A program made the position numbers and the translations under genes. A model generated the notes under the pieces. The model searched no databases. It worked only from the letters and a program-made list of their open reading frames with translations, and was not told the origin of the DNA. From Galbibacter mesophilus (lineage in GTDB: Bacteria > Bacteroidota > Bacteroidia > Flavobacteriales > Flavobacteriaceae), in assembly GCF_023721415.1 (NCBI RefSeq), contig NZ_JAMQVC010000001.1:310001-374000 (forward strand): DNA of 64,000 bases, read 5' to 3'. Shown piece by piece: positions 52,128 to 60,890 of the stretch (the first letter of the stretch is position 1; each line of letters begins with the position of its first letter).

Positions 52128-53003
52128 TTAAACACCTAAAAACACATCCCTTTCCCTTTTTATAAATTCTTCCAGCGATGTGGGCTGTTTGCCTGTTATT
52201 TTTTGAAAAGCGTTGCTCAATTTTGGCACTTTTTGAAACCTAGGCAAGAAATGCAGTATTAGCATTACAAGAACAAATTCCTTGGGCATTCCTTCCCTCC
52301 GCTTTTTTATGTAAAATGAAATTGGATTAACACTGCGAAAGCGAATTTCTTCGCCAATTATGCGACTCATAATCTCAGTAACTTCAAAGAAGTTTTTATT
52401 TTCCTTCCCTGTAATTTCAAGCGCCTGATTCTTAAAGTCATTAAAATCATGAATACAAATTGCTGTATTTTCTCCAATGTTTTTTACATCCACCCAGTTA
52501 AATTTAGCCTTTCCTGATGGCAACGTTATTTGTTTTCTTGTCTTAATTTCAGGTAAAAGGGTTGTGGTTAAATTTTGCATGAAATAACTGGGACGAATAA
52601 ATATATATTTAAAATTCAGCTTCAGAATTAACTTTTCAATTTTGTAATGCGGAATCATTTTACTTTTTTCAGCCCCTTGCACGGATAAAAATATAATTTG
52701 CTGGACTCCTACCGATTTAGCAGTTTCCAAGAGAGGTTTAAAAAAAGTATCTACATCGGCAATTTGTGGAGGACGCAATAGAAATAAAAGCTGAATGTTG
52801 TGCAAAGCGGGTTGATACGTTTCTGAATTTTCAAAATCAAAAATCCGATATTGAAGTGTTGGAATATGCTGAAATTTGGCTTTGGCAGACTCTAAATTAC
52901 GAACGCCAGCAAAAATTTGGTCGGTAGAGCGTATTTCATTTAAATAATGAATAACCTCACTACCAATATTCCCCGTAGCACCGGTAATTAGCACATTTTT
53001 CAT
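52128..53003 (-). CDS. NmrA/SDR-type NAD(P)-binding protein
   Basis: A 291-residue atypical short-chain dehydrogenase of the NmrA type. The Rossmann motif TGATGNIGSEV lies at the N-terminus and FLSVQGAEKSKMIPHYKIEK carries the YxxxK-like pair. The C-terminal half with RPSYFMQNL and FNWVDVKNIGE is typical of proteins that sense NADP or act on quinones. Substrate and role are unknown. Confidence 0.85.
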   Translation of the reverse strand: MKNVLITGATGNIGSEVIHYLNEIRSTDQIFAGVRNLESAKAKFQHIPTLQYRIFDFENSETYQPALHNIQLLFLLRPPQIADVDTFFKPLLETAKSVGVQQIIFLSVQGAEKSKMIPHYKIEKLILKLNFKYIFIRPSYFMQNLTTTLLPEIKTRKQITLPSGKAKFNWVDVKNIGENTAICIHDFNDFKNQALEITGKENKNFFEVTEIMSRIIGEEIRFRSVNPISFYIKKRREGMPKEFVLVMLILHFLPRFQKVPKLSNAFQKITGKQPTSLEEFIKRERDVFLGV

Positions 53004-53076
53004 TTCAACACCTGCTTATTCTTCACATTAAGAAGAAAGGTAATGAATTTTAGAATAGTAAAATAAAAGTTCGCAA

Positions 53077-53502
53077 TTAGTTCTTGCTGTGTATGCTACC
53101 AGCCCATTTGGTCTGCAAATGACCAAATTTTTTAATCTCTTGACGCAGCAGCGATAAAAATTCCCTGCCTTGTTGACTTCTGATTTCTAACTTTTCGCAG
53201 TAATGGATTAAAGAAGCGGTAGTTTTTTCCAGTGACGAAAGAGAAGCTAATTTTACGTTGATATCCGGCGAGGTTTCAGCCATTGCAATTTTAGGTGCCA
53301 GCCCCAAAGAAGTCATGATTAACTTGTCAGAATAGACATCATCCAGACTTTGTGAACGATGTAATTCCATAACAGATTTTTCCCCCCGCAAGTATTCAAC
53401 AATTTGTCTACTCAGCGTAAAGATGTGAATGGCCTTTTTGTAAACCGGTAACTTGGTTACATTTCGCCTTCGGTAACCATGTCGAAAATAATTTTTCTTC
53501 AC
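53077..53502 (-). CDS. Hypothetical helical protein (four-helix-bundle-like)
   Basis: A 141-residue, probably all-helical protein. The pattern LPVYKKAIHIFTLSRQIVEYLRG, a middle helix and SLSSLEKTTASLIHYCEKL recalls the four-helix-bundle family first seen in 23S rRNA intervening sequences. The N-terminus is strongly basic (RHGYRRRNVTK). I cannot assign it with certainty. It is divergent from the lrp gene. Confidence 0.6.
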   Translation of the reverse strand: MKKNYFRHGYRRRNVTKLPVYKKAIHIFTLSRQIVEYLRGEKSVMELHRSQSLDDVYSDKLIMTSLGLAPKIAMAETSPDINVKLASLSSLEKTTASLIHYCEKLEIRSQQGREFLSLLRQEIKKFGHLQTKWAGSIHSKN

Positions 53503-53616
53503 CTTTGCTTCTTTACTCCAAATTTACTGCGGAAAAGAAAAAATCTTATTTCTATTCTAAAGCAAAAAGCGTAATTTGCATTAATAATTAAAGTATTTAA
53601 GGTAATTTAGCTTAAT

Positions 53617-54060
53617 ATGAAAATAGATGACCTGAATTGGGCAATTTTAAAACTTTTACAGGAAAATGCACGTTATTCCCATGCCGAAATAGGGAGAAAA
53701 GTGGGCCTTTCTTCACCCGCAGTTGCCGAACGCATTAAAAAATTGGAAGATGTAGGTGTAATTGATGGATATACTGCTGAAGTGAACCATATTCAAGCAG
53801 GATATCAATTAAAAGCATTTATTACCTTGCGGGCGTTTATGGGAAAACTAAAACCGTTTTTGGAACAGGTAAAACAGTTTAAAGAGGTATTAAACTGCTA
53901 CCGGATTACGGGCAATGAAAATTTGGTTATGGAAGTGGTCTTTTACGATCAATTTCATTTGGAAGAGTTTATAGACAAATTAATTACCTATGGTGAAGTG
54001 CGAACTTCTATTGTACTCTCCAATGTAATCTCAAACAAACCGATTGGCAAGAATAGATAG
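53617..54060 (+). CDS. Lrp/AsnC family transcriptional regulator
   Basis: A 147-residue regulator with an N-terminal HTH (WAILKLLQENARYSHAEIGR then VGLSSPAVAERIKKLEDVG) and a C-terminal RAM domain with CYRITGNENLVMEVVFYD. Such proteins form octamers and respond to amino acids. The target genes are not evident; the divergent helical protein and NmrA-like gene are candidates. Confidence 0.92.
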   Translation: MKIDDLNWAILKLLQENARYSHAEIGRKVGLSSPAVAERIKKLEDVGVIDGYTAEVNHIQAGYQLKAFITLRAFMGKLKPFLEQVKQFKEVLNCYRITGNENLVMEVVFYDQFHLEEFIDKLITYGEVRTSIVLSNVISNKPIGKNR

Positions 54061-54079
54061 TGCTAACAATCTATTTTTT
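54052..54079 (+). terminator. Intrinsic terminator overlapping the lrp stop codon
   Basis: AATAGAT (54052-54058) pairs with ATCTATT (54069-54075) and runs into six T residues. The stem begins in the last codons of the regulator gene. Confidence 0.55.
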
Positions 54080-54082
54080 GAT

Positions 54083-54646
54083 TTATTTTAAAGAAGCTAT
54101 TTTAACATAGCCCACATGCATTTCATCTTCTGAAATAGTATCCATTTGGGTATAAGAAAGTTGGTATTTCTCTTTAAATTCATTGGAAAGCATTTCTTCG
54201 ATATTGTAAATATCATCTACATCGACTCCGTATTTATCATCAATATGAGATTCTGCACCTTTAAAACCACAATGTTTGTAGAACGTAGTGGCTTTGGACT
54301 TTTTTATGGCTTCCGCTTTTGTTTTGGTAACCGCTAAAATTTTATAATGATATTCTTCGAACTCATTTTCTTTGTATCCGCCTAGATTTACAAAAAACAA
54401 TTGATCTTCAGAAGTATCGTTTTCACTACGCTCTTGAATAGTAATCTTGTAGCCATCAACCGAAGTAACTTCACGCCAGGCATCAATATGGATTTGCCCT
54501 TTTGCTTCAGGCCAGAAAGATTTCATGGCTGGCACCAATTCTTTTAACGAGGAGCCAATTCCGAAGAAAATATCGTGCTGTTCAGTAAACCTACCTTCGG
54601 GTTTGCAGCCCAACATTACCATAAACAATTTCCTTTCTGAAGTCAT
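54083..54646 (-). CDS. DUF1543 family protein
   Basis: A 187-residue soluble protein made of two related halves. Each has a strand-rich part of the type LFMVMLGCKPEGRFTEQHDIFFGIG or LFFVNLGGYKENEFEEYHYKILAV followed by a helix, the repeat plan of DUF1543. Function is unknown. It has its own promoter and is convergent with the Lrp regulator. Confidence 0.85.
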   Translation of the reverse strand: MTSERKLFMVMLGCKPEGRFTEQHDIFFGIGSSLKELVPAMKSFWPEAKGQIHIDAWREVTSVDGYKITIQERSENDTSEDQLFFVNLGGYKENEFEEYHYKILAVTKTKAEAIKKSKATTFYKHCGFKGAESHIDDKYGVDVDDIYNIEEMLSNEFKEKYQLSYTQMDTISEDEMHVGYVKIASLK

Positions 54647-54669
54647 ATTTATAAAATTTGAAATTTGCG

Positions 54670-54677
54670 CAAAGATA
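54670..54677 (-). promoter_or_regulatory. Promoter -7 box of the DUF1543 gene
   Basis: TATCTTTG on the minus strand fits TAnnTTTG, 23 bases before the ATG. A TTG lies 24 bases further upstream, one beyond the usual range. Confidence 0.5.
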
Positions 54678-54924
54678 AATCTTGTAATTAAACTTCATTG
54701 GCAAAAAGATGTTAAGTTGAATTATTTGAAGACTTAAACTCCCCACCCCACCTTATTTATTTTTACCGTAAATATTTGAAAAATCAAAATCGATATGACA
54801 AATAACGCATAGCTTCGGAACATATAGCCTTAACATACATGAAAATCATCTATTAAAAAAGAAGCTTTTTTGCAAAAAAGTGGCAATTTCGTTCATTTTT
54901 GTGGCTATTTCTAAAAAAAGCAAC

Positions 54925-54955
54925 TTGACAGCAAAGCTTTTAATAATTATTTTTG
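54925..54955 (+). promoter_or_regulatory. Promoter of the AraC-type regulator
   Basis: TTG (54925-54927), a 20-base spacer and TATTTTTG (54948-54955) match the Bacteroidota consensus, 33 bases before the ATG. The rest of the gap from 54647 shows AT-rich sequence and no gene. Confidence 0.6.
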
Positions 54956-54988
54956 CTTCTAGCAATTTAAGCACGTGTCACTTTAAGA

Positions 54989-55999
54989 ATGAAAGATATA
55001 AGAATGACTAAGGAGAGCGTCTCCTCTGTTCTTTATGACCTCCAAGGCACTTTGGGCGGTGTAGTGGAAACATCCGGTAGGGATAAAATACTTAGAGTGA
55101 ATAATGCAATGGCCGTTGGGGAAATACGAGCGGTACATTTATTTGGACGAATTGATGCCCTAATTTATGATATAACTTTTTTAGAGGAAATTAATTACTC
55201 CATTACAGAAGACGATGAAAATCTTCTTTATTTCCTGTTTTTTCATAAAGGTTATATGCTTCAAAAATCTGCTGAGGAGAAAGATTATATCACTCTAAAA
55301 GAAATGCACCATAATCTATTCTACTTAGAAAGAGAATTTGAGCATCACGCCAAGCTACCTGCAAATATTCGCCTCCAATATATCGTAATCAACACAAGTT
55401 TGTTACTCCAAATTGACGATTTAAACAAACCCTTTTTACTCAATAGCAGTTTTCGGGAATATATTGAGCAGAATATGAACAATGGCTATTTTCATTTTGC
55501 AGGAGGCATAGACATTTCCGCTAATAAAGTAGCGGAGAGCCTTTGGGCATCTCATTCTTCAGAAGTTTTAAATCAGCTTCAGATACATAGCACGGTGCTT
55601 CAAATTTTGGTGAGCCAGATAAAGTACTTTGAAAACGTCTTCCTTTCTAATATAGATACTACCCGAAAAGAATATCACAAAGAGATTGCAGCGATAGATA
55701 ACTACATTAATTTACATATTGATCAAAACTTCAAACTTAAAGATCTTCAACTCGCCGCTGGAATAAACGCTACCAAGCTTCAACAAATAATTAATAATAC
55801 GTACGGATTATCTGCCAACAATTATATATTAAAGTTGAAAATGGATTTTGCCGCTTCCTTGCTTCTTAATCCTTCCTTAAATATTTCTGAAGTGAGCTAT
55901 AAAATAGGTTTTAACAATAGAAGCTACTTTAGCAAAAAATTTCAAGAATACAGCGGTTCTTTACCCTCAGAATACCGTAAAAGTCATTTGGAAAAATAA
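54989..55999 (+). CDS. AraC family transcriptional regulator with unrecognised N-terminal domain
   Basis: A 336-residue protein. The last 100 residues form the AraC double HTH: IDQNFKLKDLQLAAGINATKL, then NISEVSYKIGFNNRSYFSKKF and the closing SGSLPSEYRK. The first 230 residues, mostly beta then helical, do not match a cupin I recognise and may bind a ligand. It is convergent with the GntR gene of the rhamnose locus, so it could help to control that locus, but nothing in the sequence proves it. Confidence 0.88.
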   Translation: MKDIRMTKESVSSVLYDLQGTLGGVVETSGRDKILRVNNAMAVGEIRAVHLFGRIDALIYDITFLEEINYSITEDDENLLYFLFFHKGYMLQKSAEEKDYITLKEMHHNLFYLEREFEHHAKLPANIRLQYIVINTSLLLQIDDLNKPFLLNSSFREYIEQNMNNGYFHFAGGIDISANKVAESLWASHSSEVLNQLQIHSTVLQILVSQIKYFENVFLSNIDTTRKEYHKEIAAIDNYINLHIDQNFKLKDLQLAAGINATKLQQIINNTYGLSANNYILKLKMDFAASLLLNPSLNISEVSYKIGFNNRSYFSKKFQEYSGSLPSEYRKSHLEK

Positions 56000-56078
56000 A
56001 ATAAGACTCTCTTGCTAACGAAAGGCTAAACTTTTATTCAGAAGTTTGAAGAAGAGATAATAGAAGAATCAGCGGTAG

Positions 56079-57119
56079 TTAAAGTGATTTTCTTTCAATA
56101 AAATTAAAAGGATTCTTAATCTTTCCTTTTTCTTTATTGATAATCATTTGGGCTGCTGTTTCCCCCATCTTTTTGAAATCAGTAGAAATTACCGTGATTC
56201 CCAAAAGTTCTTTGAGCGGGGTATCATTGTATGAAATCACGCCGATATTCTCTCCTAAAACAAGATCTTTCTCCCTAATTTGCTTAATCAAGTTCACCAA
56301 ATCCGACTCTTCAATAGTTATAAAAAGATCGCCTTCCTTTAAAATAATATCTTCGTAGATTTCATCAATAATGTCGAAATCGATACCAAATTCAACACAA
56401 AACTTCCTAAAACCATGCAATATTCGCCTGGGATAAGGGTAAACTGATTTTTCAGGATAAATTAAAAAAAGCTTTTTGTACGTTTTAATTTTATCAAGAC
56501 CAACTTTTAAAGCTTCATAGATATCATTTTCAAAATCTTGGTAAATTTCAGCAATACTATCATCTAAACCGACTTTGTTGTTATCCATTATTACCAATTT
56601 TTCTTTTGGTATTTTATCTATGGCATTGGCAATAGCATCATTTGAACTAAGGTGCTGAAGATCTTTACTCTTAAAATGAGGCATAATTACATAATAATCG
56701 TACGCCCCTAAGTTCTTCTCAAGTAAATTTAAAAACAAGGTTTCATCGCAGTGATAAATATGAAGATCGGTATGCGAATTCCCTCCAATAGAATCAATAA
56801 ACGAATTGTAAATACGCATTTTATAAGAGCTCAGCTTATTGATTAACATTAGAATATTGATTTTTGATATCAATTGAGTTCTAGTAATGTAATATCCTTT
56901 ACCCCGAATAGAGGTGATAATTTTACGCTCCTTTAAAATACTATATGCTTTTTCTACTGTATCCCTGGAAAGGTAAAACTCTTCACTAAATTGATTAATG
57001 GAAGGTATTTTATCGTCCACTTTTAAGTTTCCTGTAGAAATGTTTTGAATAATTGCATCTACCACCTGTTTGTACTTAGGCTTTCTTGAACTTTCGTCTA
57101 TGCTTATAGATGCCAACAT
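56079..57119 (-). CDS. GntR-type regulator with periplasmic-binding-protein-like effector domain (probable rhamnose regulator)
   Basis: A 346-residue regulator from ATG 57119. The winged HTH (about 10-75) reads KYKQVVDAIIQNISTGNLKV, then SINQFSEEFYLSRDTVEKAY and the wing IRGKGYYI. The remaining 260 residues resemble a LacI-type sugar-binding domain, with DYYVIMPHF, KLVIMDNN and LGITVISTDFKKMG. The frame is open back to 57347, but the extra N-terminus overlaps the divergent gene and has no domain, so 57119 is chosen. Being divergent from the rhamnose genes, it most likely senses rhamnose or an intermediate. Confidence 0.88.
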   Translation of the reverse strand: MLASISIDESSRKPKYKQVVDAIIQNISTGNLKVDDKIPSINQFSEEFYLSRDTVEKAYSILKERKIITSIRGKGYYITRTQLISKINILMLINKLSSYKMRIYNSFIDSIGGNSHTDLHIYHCDETLFLNLLEKNLGAYDYYVIMPHFKSKDLQHLSSNDAIANAIDKIPKEKLVIMDNNKVGLDDSIAEIYQDFENDIYEALKVGLDKIKTYKKLFLIYPEKSVYPYPRRILHGFRKFCVEFGIDFDIIDEIYEDIILKEGDLFITIEESDLVNLIKQIREKDLVLGENIGVISYNDTPLKELLGITVISTDFKKMGETAAQMIINKEKGKIKNPFNFIERKSL

Positions 57120-57317
57120 AATCGTAAACGCTTTAAGGTTTAAAGGATGGTTTTTACTTTGAAAATTATTTACAATTCCTTCGCAAGTATAATGCAAAGA
57201 GCCAGTAAATTCTAATACTTTAAGATTTTTTTTATGGATTACGGTACAGTACAGGACAGATAACAAATTAGTATCAATTAGTTTAGCAGTAACAAATTGT
57301 ATAACCAAAAGAGAACA
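57120..57317. promoter_or_regulatory. Divergent control region of the rhamnose locus
   Basis: This gap must hold both promoters and operators. Repeated TACAG/GACAG words (TACGGTACAGTACAGG near 57240-57255) form a candidate operator. No exact TAnnTTTG box was found in either direction; TAGTTTAG near 57280 is the nearest on the plus strand and TATACTTG on the minus strand. Confidence 0.35.
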
Positions 57318-59423
57318 ATGGACAACTTGGCCAAAAAATTTAAGCATGTAAATTACTTATGGGATGATAAAAAAGCAGCCAGCTTGGGAGATGACCAAGT
57401 GGCACTGTTTCTATACCGATCTAATATTTTGGGCGCCGATTTACGAATTACCAATTACGGCGGAGGAAATACTAGTTGCAAAACCATGGAAAAAGACCCG
57501 CTTACTAATGAAGAGGTGGAAGTAATGTGGGTAAAAGGTTCTGGTGGTGATATAGGTACCCTCACCCGTGCCGGAATTGCTGGTTTATATACCGAAAGAC
57601 TTAGAAATCTTAAAAATGTATATGGCGGACTGGAAGATGAGGACCGCATGGTGGGACTTTTTAACCACTGTATTTACGATTTAGACAGTAAAGCCCCTTC
57701 CATCGATACGCCACTTCACGGTCTATTGCCATTTAAACATATTGATCACCTTCACCCCGACGCGCTTATTGCAGTCGCGGCCGCAAAAGACAGTGAGAAA
57801 GTCACCAAAGAAATATGGGGAGATACCATGGGCTGGGTGCCATGGCAACGTCCAGGGTTTGATCTTGGGCTTCAATTGGAGAAATGCCTGAACGAAAATC
57901 CAGGTATTCGCGGTATTGTACTTGGCAGTCACGGATTGTTTACTTGGGGAGATACTTCTTATGAATGTTATATGAATAGTTTGGAGGTTATTGAAACGGC
58001 TTCTGAATATATTGAGAACAAGATAAAAGAAAACGGAAGCGTATTTGGCGGACAAAAAGTGGAAAGCCTTCCTGCAGACGAACGCAAAGAAAAGGCTGCA
58101 CAATTGATGCCTTTGCTAAGAGGACTTTGTTCTTCGGAACAAAATATGATTGGTCATTTTACCGATAGCGATACAGTACTGGAATTTATAAACAGTAATG
58201 ATCTTTCCCGCTTAGCTCCAATGGGAACTTCTTGTCCAGACCACTTTTTACGCACTAAAATACAACCGTTGGTATTGGAGCTGGATAAAGATGAAGACCT
58301 TACTGATACTATTTCTGTATTACACAAACTGGAGCCCGCTTTCGAGCAGTACCGACAGGAATATGCAGATTATTACAATAGCTGCAAACACGACAATAGT
58401 CCGGCCATGCGTGATGCCAATCCAGTTATTATAATATATCCAGGGGTAGGAATGTTCTCCTTTGCAAAAAACAAACAAACAACCCGGGTGGCTAGCGAAT
58501 TTTATGTGAATGCTATTAATGTAATGCGTGGCGCAGAAGCTATTTCAGCATACACTTCATTACCAAGACAAGAAGCATTCGACATTGAATATTGGCTTTT
58601 GGAAGAGGCAAAATTACAGCGAATGCCCGCAGAACAACCGCTTTCCAGAAAAATCGCCATTGTTACCGGTGCTGGCGGGGGTATTGGAAAAGCCATTGCT
58701 GACAAATTAGTTGCGGAAGGCGCCAATGTTGTTTTAACCGATATCAGTGAAGAATCATTAAAAGAAGCTGTAAAAACCTATAAAAAAGACCAAGTAGCCA
58801 CGGCTATTTGCGATGTTACCAAAGAAGATTCAATAAAACAAGCCTACAAACAGGCAATACTGGCTTTTGGTGGGGTAGATATAATTGTTCACTCAGCAGG
58901 ATTGGCCATCTCAAAATCTTTGGAAGATACTACCCAAAAAGATTGGGATTTGCTTCAGGATATTCTTGTGAAAGGTCAGTTTTTAATGGCACAGCACGGT
59001 GTAACCATCCTTAAAAATCAAGGTTTGGGAGGTGATATTGTAAATATTGCTAGTAAAAACGGACTCGTTTCTGGACCTAACAATGTTGGCTACGGTACTG
59101 CAAAAGCTGCCCAACAACATATGACGCGTTTGTTGGCTGCAGAATTGGGAGAAGCTAAAATCCGCGTTAATACAGTAAACCCAGACGGAGTAATTGTTGG
59201 AAGTAAAATTTGGGAAGGTGATTGGGCCGAAGGTCGAGCTAAAGCTTATGGAATCACCGTTGAGGAATTGCCTGCTCACTACGCCAAAAGAAATTTATTG
59301 AACGAAATTATCTACCCAGCAGATATCGCTAACGGCGTATTTTCATTGGTAGCTATTTTAGATAAATCCACCGGAAACATTATTAATGTTGACGGAGGAA
59401 TGGCCAATGCTTTTGTAAGGTAA
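57318..59423 (+). CDS. Bifunctional rhamnulose-1-phosphate aldolase/lactaldehyde dehydrogenase (RhaEW-like)
   Basis: A 701-residue fusion from ATG 57318; a TTG seven codons upstream is rejected. The N-terminal part (about 1-430) is a class II aldolase domain with TNYGGGNTSCK, VKGSGGDIGTL, the His-rich LPFKHIDHLHPDAL and GSHGLFTWG. The C-terminal part (about 440-701) is a short-chain dehydrogenase with TGAGGGIGKAI near 449 and YGTAKAA near 592. The family cleaves rhamnulose-1-phosphate to dihydroxyacetone phosphate and L-lactaldehyde and oxidises the latter to lactate. The downstream lactate dehydrogenase fits this. Confidence 0.9.
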   Translation: MDNLAKKFKHVNYLWDDKKAASLGDDQVALFLYRSNILGADLRITNYGGGNTSCKTMEKDPLTNEEVEVMWVKGSGGDIGTLTRAGIAGLYTERLRNLKNVYGGLEDEDRMVGLFNHCIYDLDSKAPSIDTPLHGLLPFKHIDHLHPDALIAVAAAKDSEKVTKEIWGDTMGWVPWQRPGFDLGLQLEKCLNENPGIRGIVLGSHGLFTWGDTSYECYMNSLEVIETASEYIENKIKENGSVFGGQKVESLPADERKEKAAQLMPLLRGLCSSEQNMIGHFTDSDTVLEFINSNDLSRLAPMGTSCPDHFLRTKIQPLVLELDKDEDLTDTISVLHKLEPAFEQYRQEYADYYNSCKHDNSPAMRDANPVIIIYPGVGMFSFAKNKQTTRVASEFYVNAINVMRGAEAISAYTSLPRQEAFDIEYWLLEEAKLQRMPAEQPLSRKIAIVTGAGGGIGKAIADKLVAEGANVVLTDISEESLKEAVKTYKKDQVATAICDVTKEDSIKQAYKQAILAFGGVDIIVHSAGLAISKSLEDTTQKDWDLLQDILVKGQFLMAQHGVTILKNQGLGGDIVNIASKNGLVSGPNNVGYGTAKAAQQHMTRLLAAELGEAKIRVNTVNPDGVIVGSKIWEGDWAEGRAKAYGITVEELPAHYAKRNLLNEIIYPADIANGVFSLVAILDKSTGNIINVDGGMANAFVR

Positions 59424-59481
59424 ATAAATTATAAAAAGGGGCCTTAACCTCCCCAAATAGTTAGCTTTAGACAACGGTTAT

Positions 59482-59585
59482 AAATGTTCCATGGGTTTAT
59501 TTTACACCCATGGACATTTAAATTTTAAATGTTTCACGAAATCGTTTGAACTTTTTTAGTACGTTTAAACTTCTTAAAGTTCAAA
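59482..59585 (+). promoter_or_regulatory. Hairpin and inverted repeat between the aldolase fusion and the isomerase
   Basis: AAATGT-T-CCATGGGT (59482-59496) pairs with ACCCATGG-ACATTT (59506-59519), a 14-bp stem with one bulge and no T run. Further on, TTTGAACTT (59545-59553) and AAGTTCAAA (59577-59585) form a perfect 9-bp inverted repeat around GTACGTTTAAAC. These may protect mRNA ends or bind a regulator; the gap of 177 bases is long for an operon. Confidence 0.45.
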
Positions 59586-59600
59586 AAAAATACACTCAAA

Positions 59601-60881
59601 ATGAAGATTAGCCAAGATCAACTTCAAAATTATAACAAAGAGCAGCTAAGCCTGCATCAAAATCAATTCGAAAATCTCAGCGACAACCTATCAAAACATG
59701 GAGTTGATACCGAAAAAATAATCAATCAACTAGCCGATTTTCAAGTTGCGATTCCCAGTTGGGCATTGGGGGCTGGCGGCACCCGTTTTGGAAGATTTTC
59801 TTACCAAGGCGAACCTTCTTCTTTGGAACAGAAACTAGAAGATATCGGTGTAATCCATGCGCTTACGCAAACCGCTGGTGCCATTTCCCTTCATATTCCG
59901 TGGGATATACCAGAAGATTACAATGCGATTAAAGAACTTGCTACAAGTTTGGATATAAAGTTTGATGCGGTAAACTCCAACACTTTTCAGGATCAAAAAA
60001 ACGCAAAAGAATCCTATAAATTCGGTTCTTTGAGCAATACGAGTAAAGCTTCAAGAGATCAAGCAATTGCCCATAACATTGATGTTATAAACATTGGAGA
60101 TAAACTGGGCTCTAAAAGTATTACTGTTTGGTTGGCAGATGGAAGTTCTTTTCCGGGCCAATCCAATTTTCAAACGGCTCTATCACATACGCAAGACAGC
60201 TTAAAAGATATTTATAAGCACCTTCCTGAAGATTGGAAAATGTTCATTGAGTACAAACCGTATGAGCCTTATTTTTACAGCACGGTAATTCAAGATTGGG
60301 GAACCTCTTTTATGTTGGCAAATGAATGTGGCGAGAAAGCGTATACGCTAGTAGATTTAGGGCATCATTTACCGAACACCAATATTGAACAGATTGTTTC
60401 TACACTTATGCTGAAAGGAAAGCTGGGTGGTTTTCATTTTAATGATAGTAAGTATGGCGATGATGACATTACCGTTGGCTCCATAAAGCCATATGCCCTT
60501 TTCTTAATTTTCAATGAATTGGTGTATGGAATGCAAAACAATCCGCAGAATCCAGATCTTTCTTGGATGATTGATGCCAGTCACAATTTAAAAGATCCTT
60601 TGGAGGATTTAATTCAATCATTGGAGGCCATACAAATTGCTTATGCCAAAGCTTTACTGGTAAATCAAGACGACTTGAAACAAGCACAGCAAAATCACGA
60701 TGTTACTTTATGTCAAGAGATTCTGCAAAACGCTTACTTAACAGACGTGCGACCGCTGGTTAAGGAAGCCCGTCTAAAAAGAAACGGCGCCCTTAATCCG
60801 CTTCAGCAATATCGTTCTATAGCTGTAAGAAAACAATTGATAAAAGAAAGAGGAAAAAACACCGTAGCTACCGGACTCTAA
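59601..60881 (+). CDS. rhaI: L-rhamnose isomerase, RhaI type (sugar isomerase)
   Basis: This 426-residue TIM-barrel enzyme would convert L-rhamnose to L-rhamnulose. Metal-site segments are IEYKPYEPYFYSTV (Glu), LVDLGHHLPNTNIEQI (Asp, His), GGFHFNDSKYGDDD (His, Asp) and the final ASHNLKDP. It belongs to the Pseudomonas/Bacillus RhaI type rather than the E. coli RhaA type. Rhamnose as substrate is inferred from the family and the neighbours. The kinase gene follows after 9 bases. Confidence 0.88.
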   Translation: MKISQDQLQNYNKEQLSLHQNQFENLSDNLSKHGVDTEKIINQLADFQVAIPSWALGAGGTRFGRFSYQGEPSSLEQKLEDIGVIHALTQTAGAISLHIPWDIPEDYNAIKELATSLDIKFDAVNSNTFQDQKNAKESYKFGSLSNTSKASRDQAIAHNIDVINIGDKLGSKSITVWLADGSSFPGQSNFQTALSHTQDSLKDIYKHLPEDWKMFIEYKPYEPYFYSTVIQDWGTSFMLANECGEKAYTLVDLGHHLPNTNIEQIVSTLMLKGKLGGFHFNDSKYGDDDITVGSIKPYALFLIFNELVYGMQNNPQNPDLSWMIDASHNLKDPLEDLIQSLEAIQIAYAKALLVNQDDLKQAQQNHDVTLCQEILQNAYLTDVRPLVKEARLKRNGALNPLQQYRSIAVRKQLIKERGKNTVATGL

Positions 60882-60890
60882 AGTTTGCTT

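Noticed and set aside
57120-57347. N-terminal extension of the GntR regulator overlapping the divergent aldolase gene
   Set aside because: The extension has no recognisable domain and would leave no room for promoters; ATG 57119 gives the normal family start.
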